Below, one piece after another: positions 1-8,355 of a stretch of 46,481 nucleotides of DNA; position 1 is the stretch's first letter, and every line of letters starts with the position of its first letter. The position numbers were made by a program, and so were the translations under genes. The notes beneath the pieces were generated by a model that was given only the letters and a program-made list of their open reading frames with translations, searched no databases and was not told the DNA's origin. This DNA comes from JBBDIP01 sp040880305 (GTDB lineage: Bacteria; Bacillota; Sulfobacillia; Fermentithermobacillales; Fermentithermobacillaceae), in NCBI GenBank assembly GCA_040880305.1, contig JBBDIP010000010.1:1-46481 (forward strand), read 5' to 3'.

Positions 1-1181
1 GCCTCCGCTACCATCCCGCCATCTAGATAGTGAGCCATGGCGGGGTCTAACATCCCTTCCTGCTCGTAGAATGCGGCTGCCTTACGATGCAAGGACAGCT
101 CCTGCTCCTTGGCCATCCCGCGCCGGAGGAAAGCCTGGAAAACCTGGTGGAACAGGAATATGTCCTGGTCGACCCCTTCAGTCCTGGTCAGGAACAGCCC
201 GTCCTCCACCGCTCTTGACAGGAGCTCACCCGCATCTGGAAAACCCAGCACCGAAGACGCCGACCTGGCTGTAAGGTTTCGGAGGAACGCAGCCCCGGTG
301 AGGAAAGCACGCATGGGTTCCTCCTGCCGGCTGTATATCTCTTCAGCGAAATACCTGAAAGTGGCCTCCCGGTCATGAGCCAGGGGATCCTGAGCCCGCA
401 TCTCCCAGCCCTGCTTGGACGACTGACCTACGAGGACAACCCCTGCCGGCCAACCTTCGGTTGATGCGGCGACTTCCTTGACCGAATCAGGAGTCCACGA
501 CTTTCCACTGATCCTGTTCAGCAGCTGCCCGATCTCTTCGAGTTCGAAACACAATTCAGCGGGACCAATGGTCTGGACCTGCCCCTGCAGAGCCATGCGC
601 TCCAAACGCAACGGGAGATCGTGGCGAGAAGCCACGCACAGGTGCACGTTAGTGGGGGCATTGGCCATAAGGTACTCCACAACATCGTTCACCGGCTTGG
701 AAGCGGAGACAGCGTGGTAGTCGTCCAGCACAACGACCAGGTCATTTTGCTCCTCCGCGAACATTTGCCAGAGCTCCTCGGAGACCGAAGCCGCCACGAT
801 TTTGGCCTGCTTTTCGAGGTCCGGCACTCCGGATAGCGCCCTCTCCGATCCTGCGCCAAAGCCAGGGATTGCTCTAACAATGCTGCGCACAAGGTGAGTC
901 AGGAAGACGGAGATGTCGCCGTCGATGTCCTCAAGCGTGTACCAGGCCACCGACGGCAGGCCCCTACCTTCAGATGCGGCTGCGGCTCGCAGGCTTTCGT
1001 CGCTTGCGAAGGCAGCGAGAAAAGTGGTCTTGCCATACCCGCCAGGGGCGATGACCCTGGTAAGACGGCCTGATGTGAGAAGTGGGGCAAGGCTACCGTA
1101 CCGCTGCCTCGCGAGTACGACCTTGGGCAGCGCGGCGGGCCGGAGTTTGGCTTGAACTACAGGGACTCTAAGGAGTTCCAT
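1..1181 (-). CDS. MalT-like STAND ATPase regulator (5' part only)
   Basis: An open frame on the minus strand starts at ATG 1181-1179 and runs off the left edge, giving about 393 N-terminal residues without a stop. Near residue 47 it has a Walker A motif APGGYGKTTFL. A Walker B segment LVVVLDDYH follows, then a sensor-like segment CVASRHDLPLRLERM and the EGWPAGV motif typical of MalT-type NB-ARC/STAND proteins. Family members usually continue with TPR-like repeats and a C-terminal LuxR-type DNA-binding domain, both of which would lie outside the window. I therefore infer an ATP-dependent transcriptional activator; the ligand cannot be told. The Shine-Dalgarno is weak, and the gene lies 50 nt downstream of, and co-directional with, the dehydrogenase gene. 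Confidence 0.85.
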   Translation of the reverse strand, partial: MELLRVPVVQAKLRPAALPKVVLARQRYGSLAPLLTSGRLTRVIAPGGYGKTTFLAAFASDESLRAAAASEGRGLPSVAWYTLEDIDGDISVFLTHLVRSIVRAIPGFGAGSERALSGVPDLEKQAKIVAASVSEELWQMFAEEQNDLVVVLDDYHAVSASKPVNDVVEYLMANAPTNVHLCVASRHDLPLRLERMALQGQVQTIGPAELCFELEEIGQLLNRISGKSWTPDSVKEVAASTEGWPAGVVLVGQSSKQGWEMRAQDPLAHDREATFRYFAEEIYSRQEEPMRAFLTGAAFLRNLTARSASSVLGFPDAGELLSRAVEDGLFLTRTEGVDQDIFLFHQVFQAFLRRGMAKEQELSLHRKAAAFYEQEGMLDPAMAHYLDGGMVAE

Positions 1182-1231
1182 GGTGAGGCAGGAATACTAC
1201 GTCGAAGCCCCCAATACCTGCTACCCAGCGT

Positions 1232-2176
1232 CTAGTACCCCAACGTCTTGTCCACCACGTTGACCAGCGGCCGGCCTGCTTGAAGGCGGCGCAGGTTCTC
1301 GACCAGGATGTCCAGGACCCTCTGGCGGTTCGCTCTGGAGTTACCCGCTGCGTGAGGAGTGACTATCACGTTTTCCATCTCCCAGAGGGGGCTCTCCTTG
1401 GAGAGCGGCTCGATCTCGAAGACGTCCAGTCCGGCACCCTTTATCTGCCCCTGCTGAAGAGCGCGGATCAGGTCTTCCTCCAAAACGACAGGCCCGCGAC
1501 CCACGTTCACGAAGAAAGCGTCGGACTTCATGGCGCAAAAGCGTCCGTAGTCCATGAAATGCGAGGTCTCATGGGTGAGGGGCAGGGAGCACAGGACGAA
1601 ATCCGCCTGATGCAGGACCTCATTGGTCCCTTCAGGAGCGAATACCTCATCCACGTTTGGAGGTATCTCGGTCGCGTCCCTGCGCGTCCCGATTACCCGC
1701 ATGTCGAAAGCTTTGCACTTCCTGGCTATCTCCTCGCCGATGGCGCCCAGGCCAAGCAGCCCGGCAGTCTTGCCCTCCAGCCTTCCTATCTCGATCTCCT
1801 TCCAAACCCTCTGGGCTTGGTTTCGACCGAATTGCGGAAGGTTGTAGGCAAGAGCCAGCATGAGCGCGACGGCGTGCTCAGCCACAGGCTTGGCGTGGAC
1901 ACCGCGGCTGTTGGTCAGGATGATCTTGGACGCCCGCATTTCCGGAGTCACGAACATGTCGACCCCTGTCGAGGGGACATGGAGCATCCTCAGAGTGGGA
2001 GATTTGGCGATTACTTCGGGTGAGACCCGCGGAAAACCGTAAAGAACATCTGCCAGGCTGATTAGGTCTTCGACCTTGCCATCCACGCCCGGCTCAAGAA
2101 ACGTAGCGTCCTTGACGGCGGCGGATATGGCGGCCTTCTCCCAATCTTCCCAGGTCCGAGTAGTCAGCATCTTCAT
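1232..2176 (-). CDS. D-2-hydroxyacid dehydrogenase family protein
   Basis: This 314-residue protein has the length and layout of NAD-dependent D-isomer-specific 2-hydroxyacid dehydrogenases. The Rossmann motif is GLLGLGAIGEEIARK, with a following GTRRDA segment that replaces the usual acidic NAD-binding region and so may favour NADP. The catalytic Arg lies in NVGRGP, the Glu in DVFEIEPL and the His in VTPHAAGNS. Such enzymes reduce 2-keto acids to D-2-hydroxy acids or the reverse; the substrate cannot be assigned from sequence. GGGGGATC upstream of the ATG is a plausible ribosome binding site. It may be co-transcribed with the MalT-like regulator downstream. Confidence 0.92.
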   Translation of the reverse strand: MKMLTTRTWEDWEKAAISAAVKDATFLEPGVDGKVEDLISLADVLYGFPRVSPEVIAKSPTLRMLHVPSTGVDMFVTPEMRASKIILTNSRGVHAKPVAEHAVALMLALAYNLPQFGRNQAQRVWKEIEIGRLEGKTAGLLGLGAIGEEIARKCKAFDMRVIGTRRDATEIPPNVDEVFAPEGTNEVLHQADFVLCSLPLTHETSHFMDYGRFCAMKSDAFFVNVGRGPVVLEEDLIRALQQGQIKGAGLDVFEIEPLSKESPLWEMENVIVTPHAAGNSRANRQRVLDILVENLRRLQAGRPLVNVVDKTLGY

Positions 2177-2317
2177 GTGTCTTGATCCCCCTGCTATGGC
2201 TGTCTGCCGAAACCTTATGACACTGAGATTCCCCAGTCAAGACGCCCTGTCCGCAGCGAAAATAGCGTACAATTGAGGGTAGGCATTTAGCGGGATTAGG
2301 CAGTGGAGGCAAACAGC

Positions 2318-3709
2318 ATGACGGCACGGCTTCTCTTCTTTGCTGGGAAAGGCGGCGTTGGGAAGACCAGCATGGCCTGCGCGACAGCGATCCACTACGC
2401 GGACCTCGGGCGCAAGGTCCTTATCGTCGCAATAGAAAGCGCATCCAACTTGGGGGATCTCTTCGCCCAACCGATAGGCTCCGAGATCACGCCCATTGAA
2501 GGCGTCCGTTCACTGTGGGCCATGGCGGCTCTATCTGATAGCCCGTGCGCCGCGATGACTGGGGCGGAGCCTTTGACCACCCAGTTCGATATCGTGGTCT
2601 TTGACGGTTGCGTTGGATCCACCGCAGCGCCGGGGGTCCTCAAAGACGCAGCCCAGGCGTGCTTCACCTTCGTCCTCCAGCCCGAAGCGTCCTCGATTCG
2701 CGAGACCAAGCGGTCTATCGAGGAACTGGAGGCGCTGGGAATAGAGGAGTTCAGCCTCATAATCAACGGGATCATCCCGTTTGCCGAGACAGTGAACTCT
2801 TTCTTCAGGGACAGGTCAACCATGCAGCAAGTCCACCTGGAAGGCATATATGACGACCTGCCCTATCCTGCCAGGAAAATGTTCCTCCTGGACTCAGAGA
2901 TCTCAGGCATAGGCGGGCTCAGAAGGGTCGCCGGGATGCTCTACGGAGGGGATGCCGACTACAGGGTCGGAACCCCCATCGGCCTGGTGCCGACCGGCGG
3001 GCCGGATGCAGCCGCAGCAGGAGAGACCAGGGCTGCGGCTCTAGCGCGCATATTGCCAAGCAACGGGCCCAGGACTATCTTCTTCGCAGGAAAAGGAGGG
3101 GTTGGCAAGACCGTCCTCTCCTCTGTCACGGCCGCTTGGCTGGCGAAGCGCGGGCACCGAACGCTTCTGCTCACTGCCGACCCCCAAGGCTACATGAGCG
3201 ACGTGCTCGGCGTGGACGTGACCGCGGAGCAATCGCCCTACCCAGGAATCCCTACCCTACACGTGGCCCATCTGGCGGCTTTCGAGAAGTTCATCGATTA
3301 CGCGTCCACTGAGGAATGGGACGCGGTCGTGTTCGACACCGCGCCGACCGGCCACACCCTCCGCATGCAAGGATCCCCCGAGGTCATCGACATGATGGGG
3401 GACCCTTCCAAGTGCACTTTCGCGTACGTCATGTATCCTGAAAGGGCCCCGATCATGGAGTCAGCCAGAGCAATGGACGATCTGCGCACCTTGGGGATCG
3501 AGCCCGGGCTGATCCTTGCAGACCAGGTTCTGCCTGCCGAAGCCTGCAGCACGCCCTACGCTGCGGCAAGGAGGCGGATGCAGGAGAAACACCTTGCCGA
3601 TTTGCGCAAGAGGTTTGACCTGCCGGTCCTCCTGGTCCCCATGCTCCCGACCGAGGTGACAGGCATAGATATGCTGGTCAGCCTGGGCGACTTAATCTAC
3701 GGCTTGTAG
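2318..3709 (+). CDS. Compact two-domain ArsA-like ATPase
   Basis: The protein is 463 residues and contains two ArsA-type P-loop halves. The first Walker A is GKGGVGKTS near residues 10-18 and the second GKGGVGKTV near residue 258; the A2 half has DTAPTGHTLR near residue 340. ATG 2318 is chosen because GGAGG at 2305-2309 sits 8 nt upstream; a GTG at 2303 would place the ribosome binding site inside the gene. ArsA energises arsenite efflux by ArsB, but classical ArsA is near 583 residues. Here both halves lack the CTEEIAAF-type segment carrying metalloid-binding cysteines, and the A1 half has DGCVGST where DTAPTGHT is expected. No ArsB or Acr3 pump lies in the window. It converges on the arsM fusion gene with only 4 nt between the stops. 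Confidence 0.85.
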   Translation: MTARLLFFAGKGGVGKTSMACATAIHYADLGRKVLIVAIESASNLGDLFAQPIGSEITPIEGVRSLWAMAALSDSPCAAMTGAEPLTTQFDIVVFDGCVGSTAAPGVLKDAAQACFTFVLQPEASSIRETKRSIEELEALGIEEFSLIINGIIPFAETVNSFFRDRSTMQQVHLEGIYDDLPYPARKMFLLDSEISGIGGLRRVAGMLYGGDADYRVGTPIGLVPTGGPDAAAAGETRAAALARILPSNGPRTIFFAGKGGVGKTVLSSVTAAWLAKRGHRTLLLTADPQGYMSDVLGVDVTAEQSPYPGIPTLHVAHLAAFEKFIDYASTEEWDAVVFDTAPTGHTLRMQGSPEVIDMMGDPSKCTFAYVMYPERAPIMESARAMDDLRTLGIEPGLILADQVLPAEACSTPYAAARRRMQEKHLADLRKRFDLPVLLVPMLPTEVTGIDMLVSLGDLIYGL

Positions 3710-3713
3710 GCGT

Positions 3714-4865
3714 TCAGCAGCAACACACTAAGTTCATCTTCATCATGGCAGCGGTCTTTGGACACGTTGACTGGAATTCAGAAGACCCTGTCACTGGGCC
3801 GGTGACTTTTGACCTGTCCACGGCCCAGAAACCGCGTCGCCGGGCGTACTTCTCAGCGGTGGTCGTCAGAATGTAGGCTTCGGTGCAGCCTTGGGATCTC
3901 GCCAGCCGGATTAGGGCCGCCGTCAGCCTGGTCCCAATCCCCTTCCCCCGTTGGTCGGGCCTGACGCAAAGGGATCTGAACAGCGCCTGGGTGCCGTAGA
4001 ATTCGACTCCCGCGATCCCGGCGATCTGGCCGTCTTCATCCTTCATGACTATGAGGTTGCAGGCGCCGCCGTCAAGGCCGTCTGTAGGAAGTCCCGAACT
4101 CGAGACCAGGCGGAGGATGCCTGGCAGGTCCTCTTTGGTCGACGGCAGTGGACGCATGGTACCCTGGCGCACGGCGGGACGCGTTCCCGAAATGAAGGCG
4201 CTTCCTACTCTGAAACCTCTTCCTTCTTTATCGCCATCGTCCCATCCCGTAACATCCACGCCAACGTTGATAAAGCCTGCCCCTTCAAGGAGCGCGCGGT
4301 ACTCGTCAGGCTGCGGGGCCCCGGACATGCAGGCGCACCACAGCTGCATGTCGTTCCTGGCAGCTTCAGAGACAGGCCTATCCATCACTGTGTCTGAGAT
4401 GGCGAGGCGTCCCCCCGGCCTGAGCACGCGCATCATTTCCCTCGTGACCGCGGGCTTATCCTGGGAAAGGTTGATCACGCAGTTGGAGATGATGACGTCG
4501 ACCGACGCGTCCGGGAGCGGAATGCTCTCGATAGTCCCCCGGATGAATACCGAGTTGAAAGCGCCTGCGCGACGACGGTTCTCCAGAGCCAGAGCCAGCA
4601 TTTCGTCGGTCATATCCAAACCGTAGGCCACGCCGCCTGGCGCAACCCTCATGGCCGACTCGATGACCTCGCGTCCCGCGCCCGAACCAAGGTCCAGGAC
4701 GTCCTCGCCCGGCTTGAGGTCGGCTCTGTCGAGCGGGTTGCCGCACCCGAGGATGGGACCGGTGAGGTCCTTCGACCCCTGGCGTCCGGTCTCGCCGATG
4801 TCGGTGGCGGCGTACATCCCATAGTGGTCTCTAACGGTGGATCTCAAGTCATTGCCCGAAGCCAT
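3714..4865 (-). CDS. arsM: ArsM methyltransferase fused to ArsN2-type acetyltransferase
   Basis: The N-terminal ~250 residues are an arsenite S-adenosylmethionine methyltransferase with SAM motif VLDLGSGAGRE. Cysteines sit at the three expected ArsM places: LGCGNP, SNCVINLS and WCACMSGA. The C-terminal ~130 residues are a GNAT domain (GLPTDGLDG, SLCVRPDQRGKGIG, ILTTTAEKYARRRGFW) closely resembling ArsN2-type proteins. ArsM methylates As(III); the ArsN2 substrate is less well established. The ATG at 4865 has AAGGGAG 8 nt upstream, whereas ATG 4883 overlaps the arsR stop as ATGA; either start gives translational coupling with arsR. The protein ends in three consecutive cysteines (NLVCCC), which is unusual and could bind metalloid. 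Confidence 0.9.
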   Translation of the reverse strand: MASGNDLRSTVRDHYGMYAATDIGETGRQGSKDLTGPILGCGNPLDRADLKPGEDVLDLGSGAGREVIESAMRVAPGGVAYGLDMTDEMLALALENRRRAGAFNSVFIRGTIESIPLPDASVDVIISNCVINLSQDKPAVTREMMRVLRPGGRLAISDTVMDRPVSEAARNDMQLWCACMSGAPQPDEYRALLEGAGFINVGVDVTGWDDGDKEGRGFRVGSAFISGTRPAVRQGTMRPLPSTKEDLPGILRLVSSSGLPTDGLDGGACNLIVMKDEDGQIAGIAGVEFYGTQALFRSLCVRPDQRGKGIGTRLTAALIRLARSQGCTEAYILTTTAEKYARRRGFWAVDRSKVTGPVTGSSEFQSTCPKTAAMMKMNLVCCC

Positions 4866-4879
4866 CTCGATCTCTCCCT

Positions 4880-5200
4880 TCATTCGACTATCCCCGCGGC
4901 TCTCTTGAGCTCGCGGCAGAAATCTGCGACTTGCTCGGAGGCAATTCCGTAGTAGGTCCATTTCCCGCGCGGCCGTTCCACGATCAGGCCGGCCTCCCTG
5001 AGGATCCTGAGGTGATACGAAGCCCGAGGCTGAGATATGCGAAGATGCTGGGAAAACTCGCAGACACAGACCCCATTCTGGTCACAAGCCGGGTTAAGCG
5101 GAGCAGAACACACGGGCTGACCTGGGGGGGTGGCGATAAGTTTGAGCATGGCGATGCGGACCGGGTCAGCTAGGGCAGCCGCCGCTTTCGGAAGGTTCAT
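4880..5200 (-). CDS. arsR: ArsR-family metalloregulatory repressor
   Basis: This 106-residue winged-helix protein starts ADPVRIAMLKLIA and has the recognition-helix region ISQPRASYHLRILREAGLI. The segment GVCVCEF carries the CxC pair at the position of the metalloid-binding ELCVCDL motif in ArsR, and two further cysteines (PVCSAPLNPAC) lie just before it. It probably represses its own promoter and releases DNA on binding As(III) or Sb(III). It is the first gene of an operon with the arsM-arsN2 fusion, overlapping it by ATGA if the upstream start is used. A GAGGTG Shine-Dalgarno precedes the ATG at 5200. Confidence 0.93.
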   Translation of the reverse strand: MNLPKAAAALADPVRIAMLKLIATPPGQPVCSAPLNPACDQNGVCVCEFSQHLRISQPRASYHLRILREAGLIVERPRGKWTYYGIASEQVADFCRELKRAAGIVE

Positions 5201-5213
5201 GGAGAGTCACCTC

Positions 5214-5249
5214 ATCAAATCATTATATGTTGATATAAAGATTTGGCAA
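5214..5249 (-). promoter_or_regulatory. arsR promoter with overlapping ArsR-type operator
   Basis: On the minus strand a TTGCCA -35 box (5249-5244) and a TATAAT -10 box (5227-5222) are separated by 16 nt. An inverted repeat ATCAA-N11-TTGAT (plus-strand 5214-5234) covers the -10 box, as expected for an ArsR repressor site. The assignment of the dyad to ArsR is inference from position. Confidence 0.7.
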
Positions 5250-5290
5250 CGGGATCTTTTCGGCCGCTGACCGATGTACAGGTGCCTGCA

Positions 5291-5835
5291 GAAACACTCG
5301 ACGTCCGACCGTCGCCCGGGGAACGGGTGAGCGTCGGCAGTTGCCTGGGGCGACGGACTTGCGGGCGAATGGTCACCCACGGAAACACTCGACGTCCGAC
5401 CGTCGTCCGGGGAACGGGTGAGCGTCGGCAGTTGCCTGGAGTGACGGGCTTACGGGCGAATNNNNNNNNNNNNNNNNNNNNNNNNNNNNNNNNNNNNNNN
5501 NNNNNNNNNNNNNNNNNNNNNNNNNNNNNNNNNNNNNNNNNNNNNNNNNNNNNNNNNNNNNCCGGGGAACGGGTGAGCGTCGGCAGTTGCCTGGAGTGAC
5601 GGGCTTACGGGCGAATGGTCACCCACGGAAACACTCGACGTCCGACCGTCGCCCGGGGAACGGGTGAGCGTCGGCAGTTGCCTGGAGTGACGGGCTTACG
5701 GGCGAATGGTCACCCACGGAAACACTCGACGTCCGACCGTCGGCCGGCGAACGGATGGGATGAGAAGCGTTCACGTACGCGACGGACTTCGCCGAGATCG
5801 GCGGCTCACGGAAACAGTCGGGCGGGTTGCGTAGC
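5291..5835. repeat. 91-bp tandem repeat array
   Basis: The landmark GAAACACTCGACGTCCGACC recurs at 5291, 5382, 5628 and 5719, i.e. with a 91-bp period on both sides of the gap. A partial unit begins right after the gap at 5562 and a degenerate copy (GAAACAGTCG) begins at 5811. Units are nearly identical internally and diverge at both ends. Each unit contains the short dyad CGACG-N6-CGTCG and a wider GGGTGA...TCACCC pair, so a transcript could fold. Because 91 is not a multiple of three, open frames crossing the array are not consistent coding repeats. No spacers are present, so this is not CRISPR. Confidence 0.9.
5462..5561. other. Assembly gap (100 N)
   Basis: Exactly 100 ambiguous bases lie inside the tandem repeat array. 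The round number suggests a scaffolding placeholder of unknown true size. The phases of the flanking repeats imply that the missing sequence is about 36 nt plus some whole number of 91-bp units. Confidence 0.97.
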
Positions 5836-5879
5836 TAAAACGACCTATCGAGCTGATAACCGTCACCGGGAGAAACAGC

Positions 5880-7049
5880 CTACTTCAGCGCGTCCACCGC
5901 CGCCGCGACCCTCCGCAGTCCCTCTTCCAGAATGCTTCTGGGATAGGCGAAGTTGAACCGCATGAAGGTCTCCCCGCCCGGACCGTATGAAGCGCCGGGT
6001 ACCAGTCCAACGCCTGCTTTGTCCGCGAAGAACGACTGGAGCTCCTTGGGACCCATGCTGAGTCCCGTGCAGTCAAGCCACGCCAGGAACGAGCCTTCGG
6101 GACGCACCGCCTTGATGCGGGGGATCTTCTCGTCGAAGAATCGAAGGAGGTAATTGCGGTTGGATTCCAGATAGTCCAGCACCTGCTCAAGCCACTCATC
6201 CCCGTGCCTGTAGGCGGCCTCCATAGCCAGTAATCCGAAGATGTTGACCCCGCCCATGAGATGTCCTGCCGCCGCGTCGAACCTGTCCCTGAGATTCTTG
6301 TCTGGGATTATGGCCACTGACGCGACAATCCCGGTCATGCTGAAGGTCTTCCCCGGCGAGGTGCAGACGATGGATTGGGCCTCCACCTCGGGGGATAAGG
6401 AGGAATAGGGGAAGTGCCGGTGTCCCTCATAGATGACCTCGCCGTGGATTTCGTCGGAGATGACCTTGGCGCCGTACCGGAGCGCGATCCGCCCAATCCG
6501 CGTGAGCTCCTCTTTGGTCCAGACCCGCCCGATGGGATTGTGCGGGCTGCACAGGATCATTGCGGCGGGATGCTGTTCATCAAACTTCCGCTCAAGGTCC
6601 TCGAAGTCGATTTGGTACTGCTCGCCGTTGAACCGGAGGCGGCTGTTGGTAACCTTGCAGCCGGCCTGCTCTATGGTGTGAAAGAAGGGCGCGTAGACGG
6701 GGCTTTGGACCAACACGCTGTCGCCCGGCTTGGTCACGGCGCGAAGCGATGCCTGCACACCCGGCATGACGCCCGGGGTGAAGCGGACCCACTCCCTTGG
6801 GACCTTCCATCCGTACTTGCGGCCCATACGGTCAATCACCGAGCTCACGAGCGACTCGCTCTTGAATCCGTATCCGTAGATCGAGTGGGCGGCCCTGTCC
6901 TTCAGCGCCTCGACTACCGGCCAAGGAGCCTCAAAATCCATATCGGCTGCGGAAAAGGGCAGCACATCTTCCCTCGGATAGGCGCCTTTGCGCCACTTCA
7001 TGCTGTCGGTGTTCCTGCGATCGATCACGTTGTCGAAGTTGTACTTCAT
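5880..7049 (-). CDS. PatB/MalY-type PLP aminotransferase or C-S lyase
   Basis: This 389-residue fold-type I PLP enzyme begins FDNVIDRRNTDSMKW and contains PFSAADMDFEAP, both signatures of the MalY/PatB branch of class I/II aminotransferases. CSPHNPIGRVW carries the substrate/PLP Asn, SDEIHGEVIY the PLP Asp, and SPGKTFSMTG the Schiff-base Lys. MalY/PatB proteins cleave cystathionine or cysteine to pyruvate, ammonia and a thiol. A transaminase role remains possible. GAGAGGGG precedes the ATG. The 3' end borders the 91-bp repeat array. Confidence 0.9.
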   Translation of the reverse strand: MKYNFDNVIDRRNTDSMKWRKGAYPREDVLPFSAADMDFEAPWPVVEALKDRAAHSIYGYGFKSESLVSSVIDRMGRKYGWKVPREWVRFTPGVMPGVQASLRAVTKPGDSVLVQSPVYAPFFHTIEQAGCKVTNSRLRFNGEQYQIDFEDLERKFDEQHPAAMILCSPHNPIGRVWTKEELTRIGRIALRYGAKVISDEIHGEVIYEGHRHFPYSSLSPEVEAQSIVCTSPGKTFSMTGIVASVAIIPDKNLRDRFDAAAGHLMGGVNIFGLLAMEAAYRHGDEWLEQVLDYLESNRNYLLRFFDEKIPRIKAVRPEGSFLAWLDCTGLSMGPKELQSFFADKAGVGLVPGASYGPGGETFMRFNFAYPRSILEEGLRRVAAAVDALK

Positions 7050-7073
7050 GTCTCTGCCCCTCTCCGCTCACGG

Positions 7074-7232
7074 TCAGTCAGTATTCTTCCCAGAGTGACT
7101 TGCGCGGCTGATAAGGATCTCATAAGAGTGCTCCAGGAGTCTCTGGTCAGCCGGTCGCCCCATCTTCACATACTCGTCAACAAGCGGGACAAGATGCCCT
7201 GTCAGACGCCTCGTCCCTATGTCAAATTGCAT
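7074..7232 (-). CDS. Small 52-residue protein, possibly Spo0E-like
   Basis: A short frame starts at ATG 7232 and reads MQFDIGTRRLTGHLVPLVDE at its N-terminus. It then continues with a basic helical stretch that includes LLEHSYEILISR. It lies upstream of and co-directional with the PatB-like gene. The two predicted helices joined by a GRPAD turn resemble the size and layout of Spo0E-family aspartyl-phosphate phosphatases, but the usual SxxLD motif is not clean, so this is only a suggestion. The Shine-Dalgarno (AGG) is weak. It could also be a chance frame. Confidence 0.4.
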   Translation of the reverse strand: MQFDIGTRRLTGHLVPLVDEYVKMGRPADQRLLEHSYEILISRASHSGKNTD

Positions 7233-7379
7233 GCTACCTAATTCCAGACATCGCCGTTCGTTCCTTCAGGCGGTTACGGATAGCTGAGGGCTCAACAGGA
7301 AAACGACGAGCCACGGAGTACTTGGTCGGTGAAGGGAGGAGTCTGATGTGAGGATCAAACTTGGAAGGGGTGAACATCC

Positions 7380-8321
7380 ATGCGCATCTTCGGAGGACGG
7401 GCTTCAGGAGCCCTAACAGCCAGCATCTGCTCCCATCTTGGGATCGAGCAGGGCAAGGCCGATATCTTCAAGTTCAGCAACGACAACACCTTTGTCAGGA
7501 TAAAAGAGAACGTGCGCGAGGAGGACGTGTTCGTCATACAAACGTCCGTGCCTCCCGTCGACGAATCCTTCATGGAACTCCTCATCATGGTTGACGCCCT
7601 GCGGAGGGCGTCGGCAAAGCGAATCACCGCCGTGCTGCCCTACTATCCCTATGTGCGTTCGGACAAGAAGGACCAACCCAGGGTTCCTATCACCGCGAGG
7701 CTGGTGGCTGACCTCCTCGTGACGGCAGGCGTGAACCGGGTTGTAACCGTGGATCTCACGGCCGACCAGATCCAGGGCTTCTTCACTATCCCCGCTGACC
7801 ACCTCACAGCGCAGCCCGTACTCGCCAAGTACTTCCTTGCTAAGCACCTCACAAACCCGATTGTGGTGGCGCCCGACCCCGGTTCGGTCAAGCGGGCACA
7901 GAGGTTCTCCCAGCGCGTGGGAGCACCGGTGGCCTTCGTGGACAAGAGACGGGTTTCGCCAACTGCGGAGTCGGAAGCCGAGGTCGTCGCTACGACCGTA
8001 GTGGGCAAAGTTGAGGGCTGCCAAGCCATACTCTTCGATGAGGAGGTCGACCGCGGGTCCTCCATCGTGAACGCCACCAAGTTGCTGCTAGAGCACGGGG
8101 CGACCGAGGTCTACGCGGCATGCACTCACGCTGTGCTTTCTGGACCCGCTAAGGAGCGGCTCTCTGCCGCACCGGTCAAAGAGTTGGTTGTGACGGATAC
8201 GGTCCCTGTGTCCCAGGAGAAGGCCTGGGACCGCCTGGTCGTGCTCTCTATCGCTCCATTGCTGGCAGAGACCATCAGGCGTATAAACAAGGGGCAGTCC
8301 ATTAGCGTGTTGTTTGAGTGA
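7380..8321 (+). CDS. Divergent ribose-phosphate pyrophosphokinase-like protein
   Basis: The 313-residue protein aligns along its length with PRPP synthetase: N-terminal FGGRASGALTASICSHLG, catalytic-flap region PYYPYVRSDKKDQPR, DLTADQIQGFF (residues 125-135) and the C-terminal SIAPLLAETIRRI. PRPP synthetase makes PRPP from ribose-5-phosphate and ATP. Two key motifs differ: DLTADQ replaces DLHADQ, and the PRPP-loop is FDEEVDRGSS (219-228) instead of the DDxxxTxGT type. It may be an inactive or altered-specificity paralogue, so I do not give the prs symbol. GGAAGGGGTG precedes the ATG. The DUF1648 gene follows 34 nt downstream. Confidence 0.85.
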   Translation: MRIFGGRASGALTASICSHLGIEQGKADIFKFSNDNTFVRIKENVREEDVFVIQTSVPPVDESFMELLIMVDALRRASAKRITAVLPYYPYVRSDKKDQPRVPITARLVADLLVTAGVNRVVTVDLTADQIQGFFTIPADHLTAQPVLAKYFLAKHLTNPIVVAPDPGSVKRAQRFSQRVGAPVAFVDKRRVSPTAESEAEVVATTVVGKVEGCQAILFDEEVDRGSSIVNATKLLLEHGATEVYAACTHAVLSGPAKERLSAAPVKELVVTDTVPVSQEKAWDRLVVLSIAPLLAETIRRINKGQSISVLFE

Positions 8322-8355
8322 AGCTGCCGCAAAGACAGTCTAGGGGGACCAATCC

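Noticed and set aside
1280..2023. Long plus-strand frame opposite the dehydrogenase
   Set aside because: It is an antisense shadow without family motifs; the minus strand encodes a clear D-2-hydroxyacid dehydrogenase.
5291..5835. CRISPR array
   Set aside because: The whole 91-bp unit repeats with no unique spacers, and there are no cas genes.
5243..5956. Coding sequences across the repeat array
   Set aside because: The repeat period is not a multiple of three and one frame runs through the Ns, so the frames are chance.
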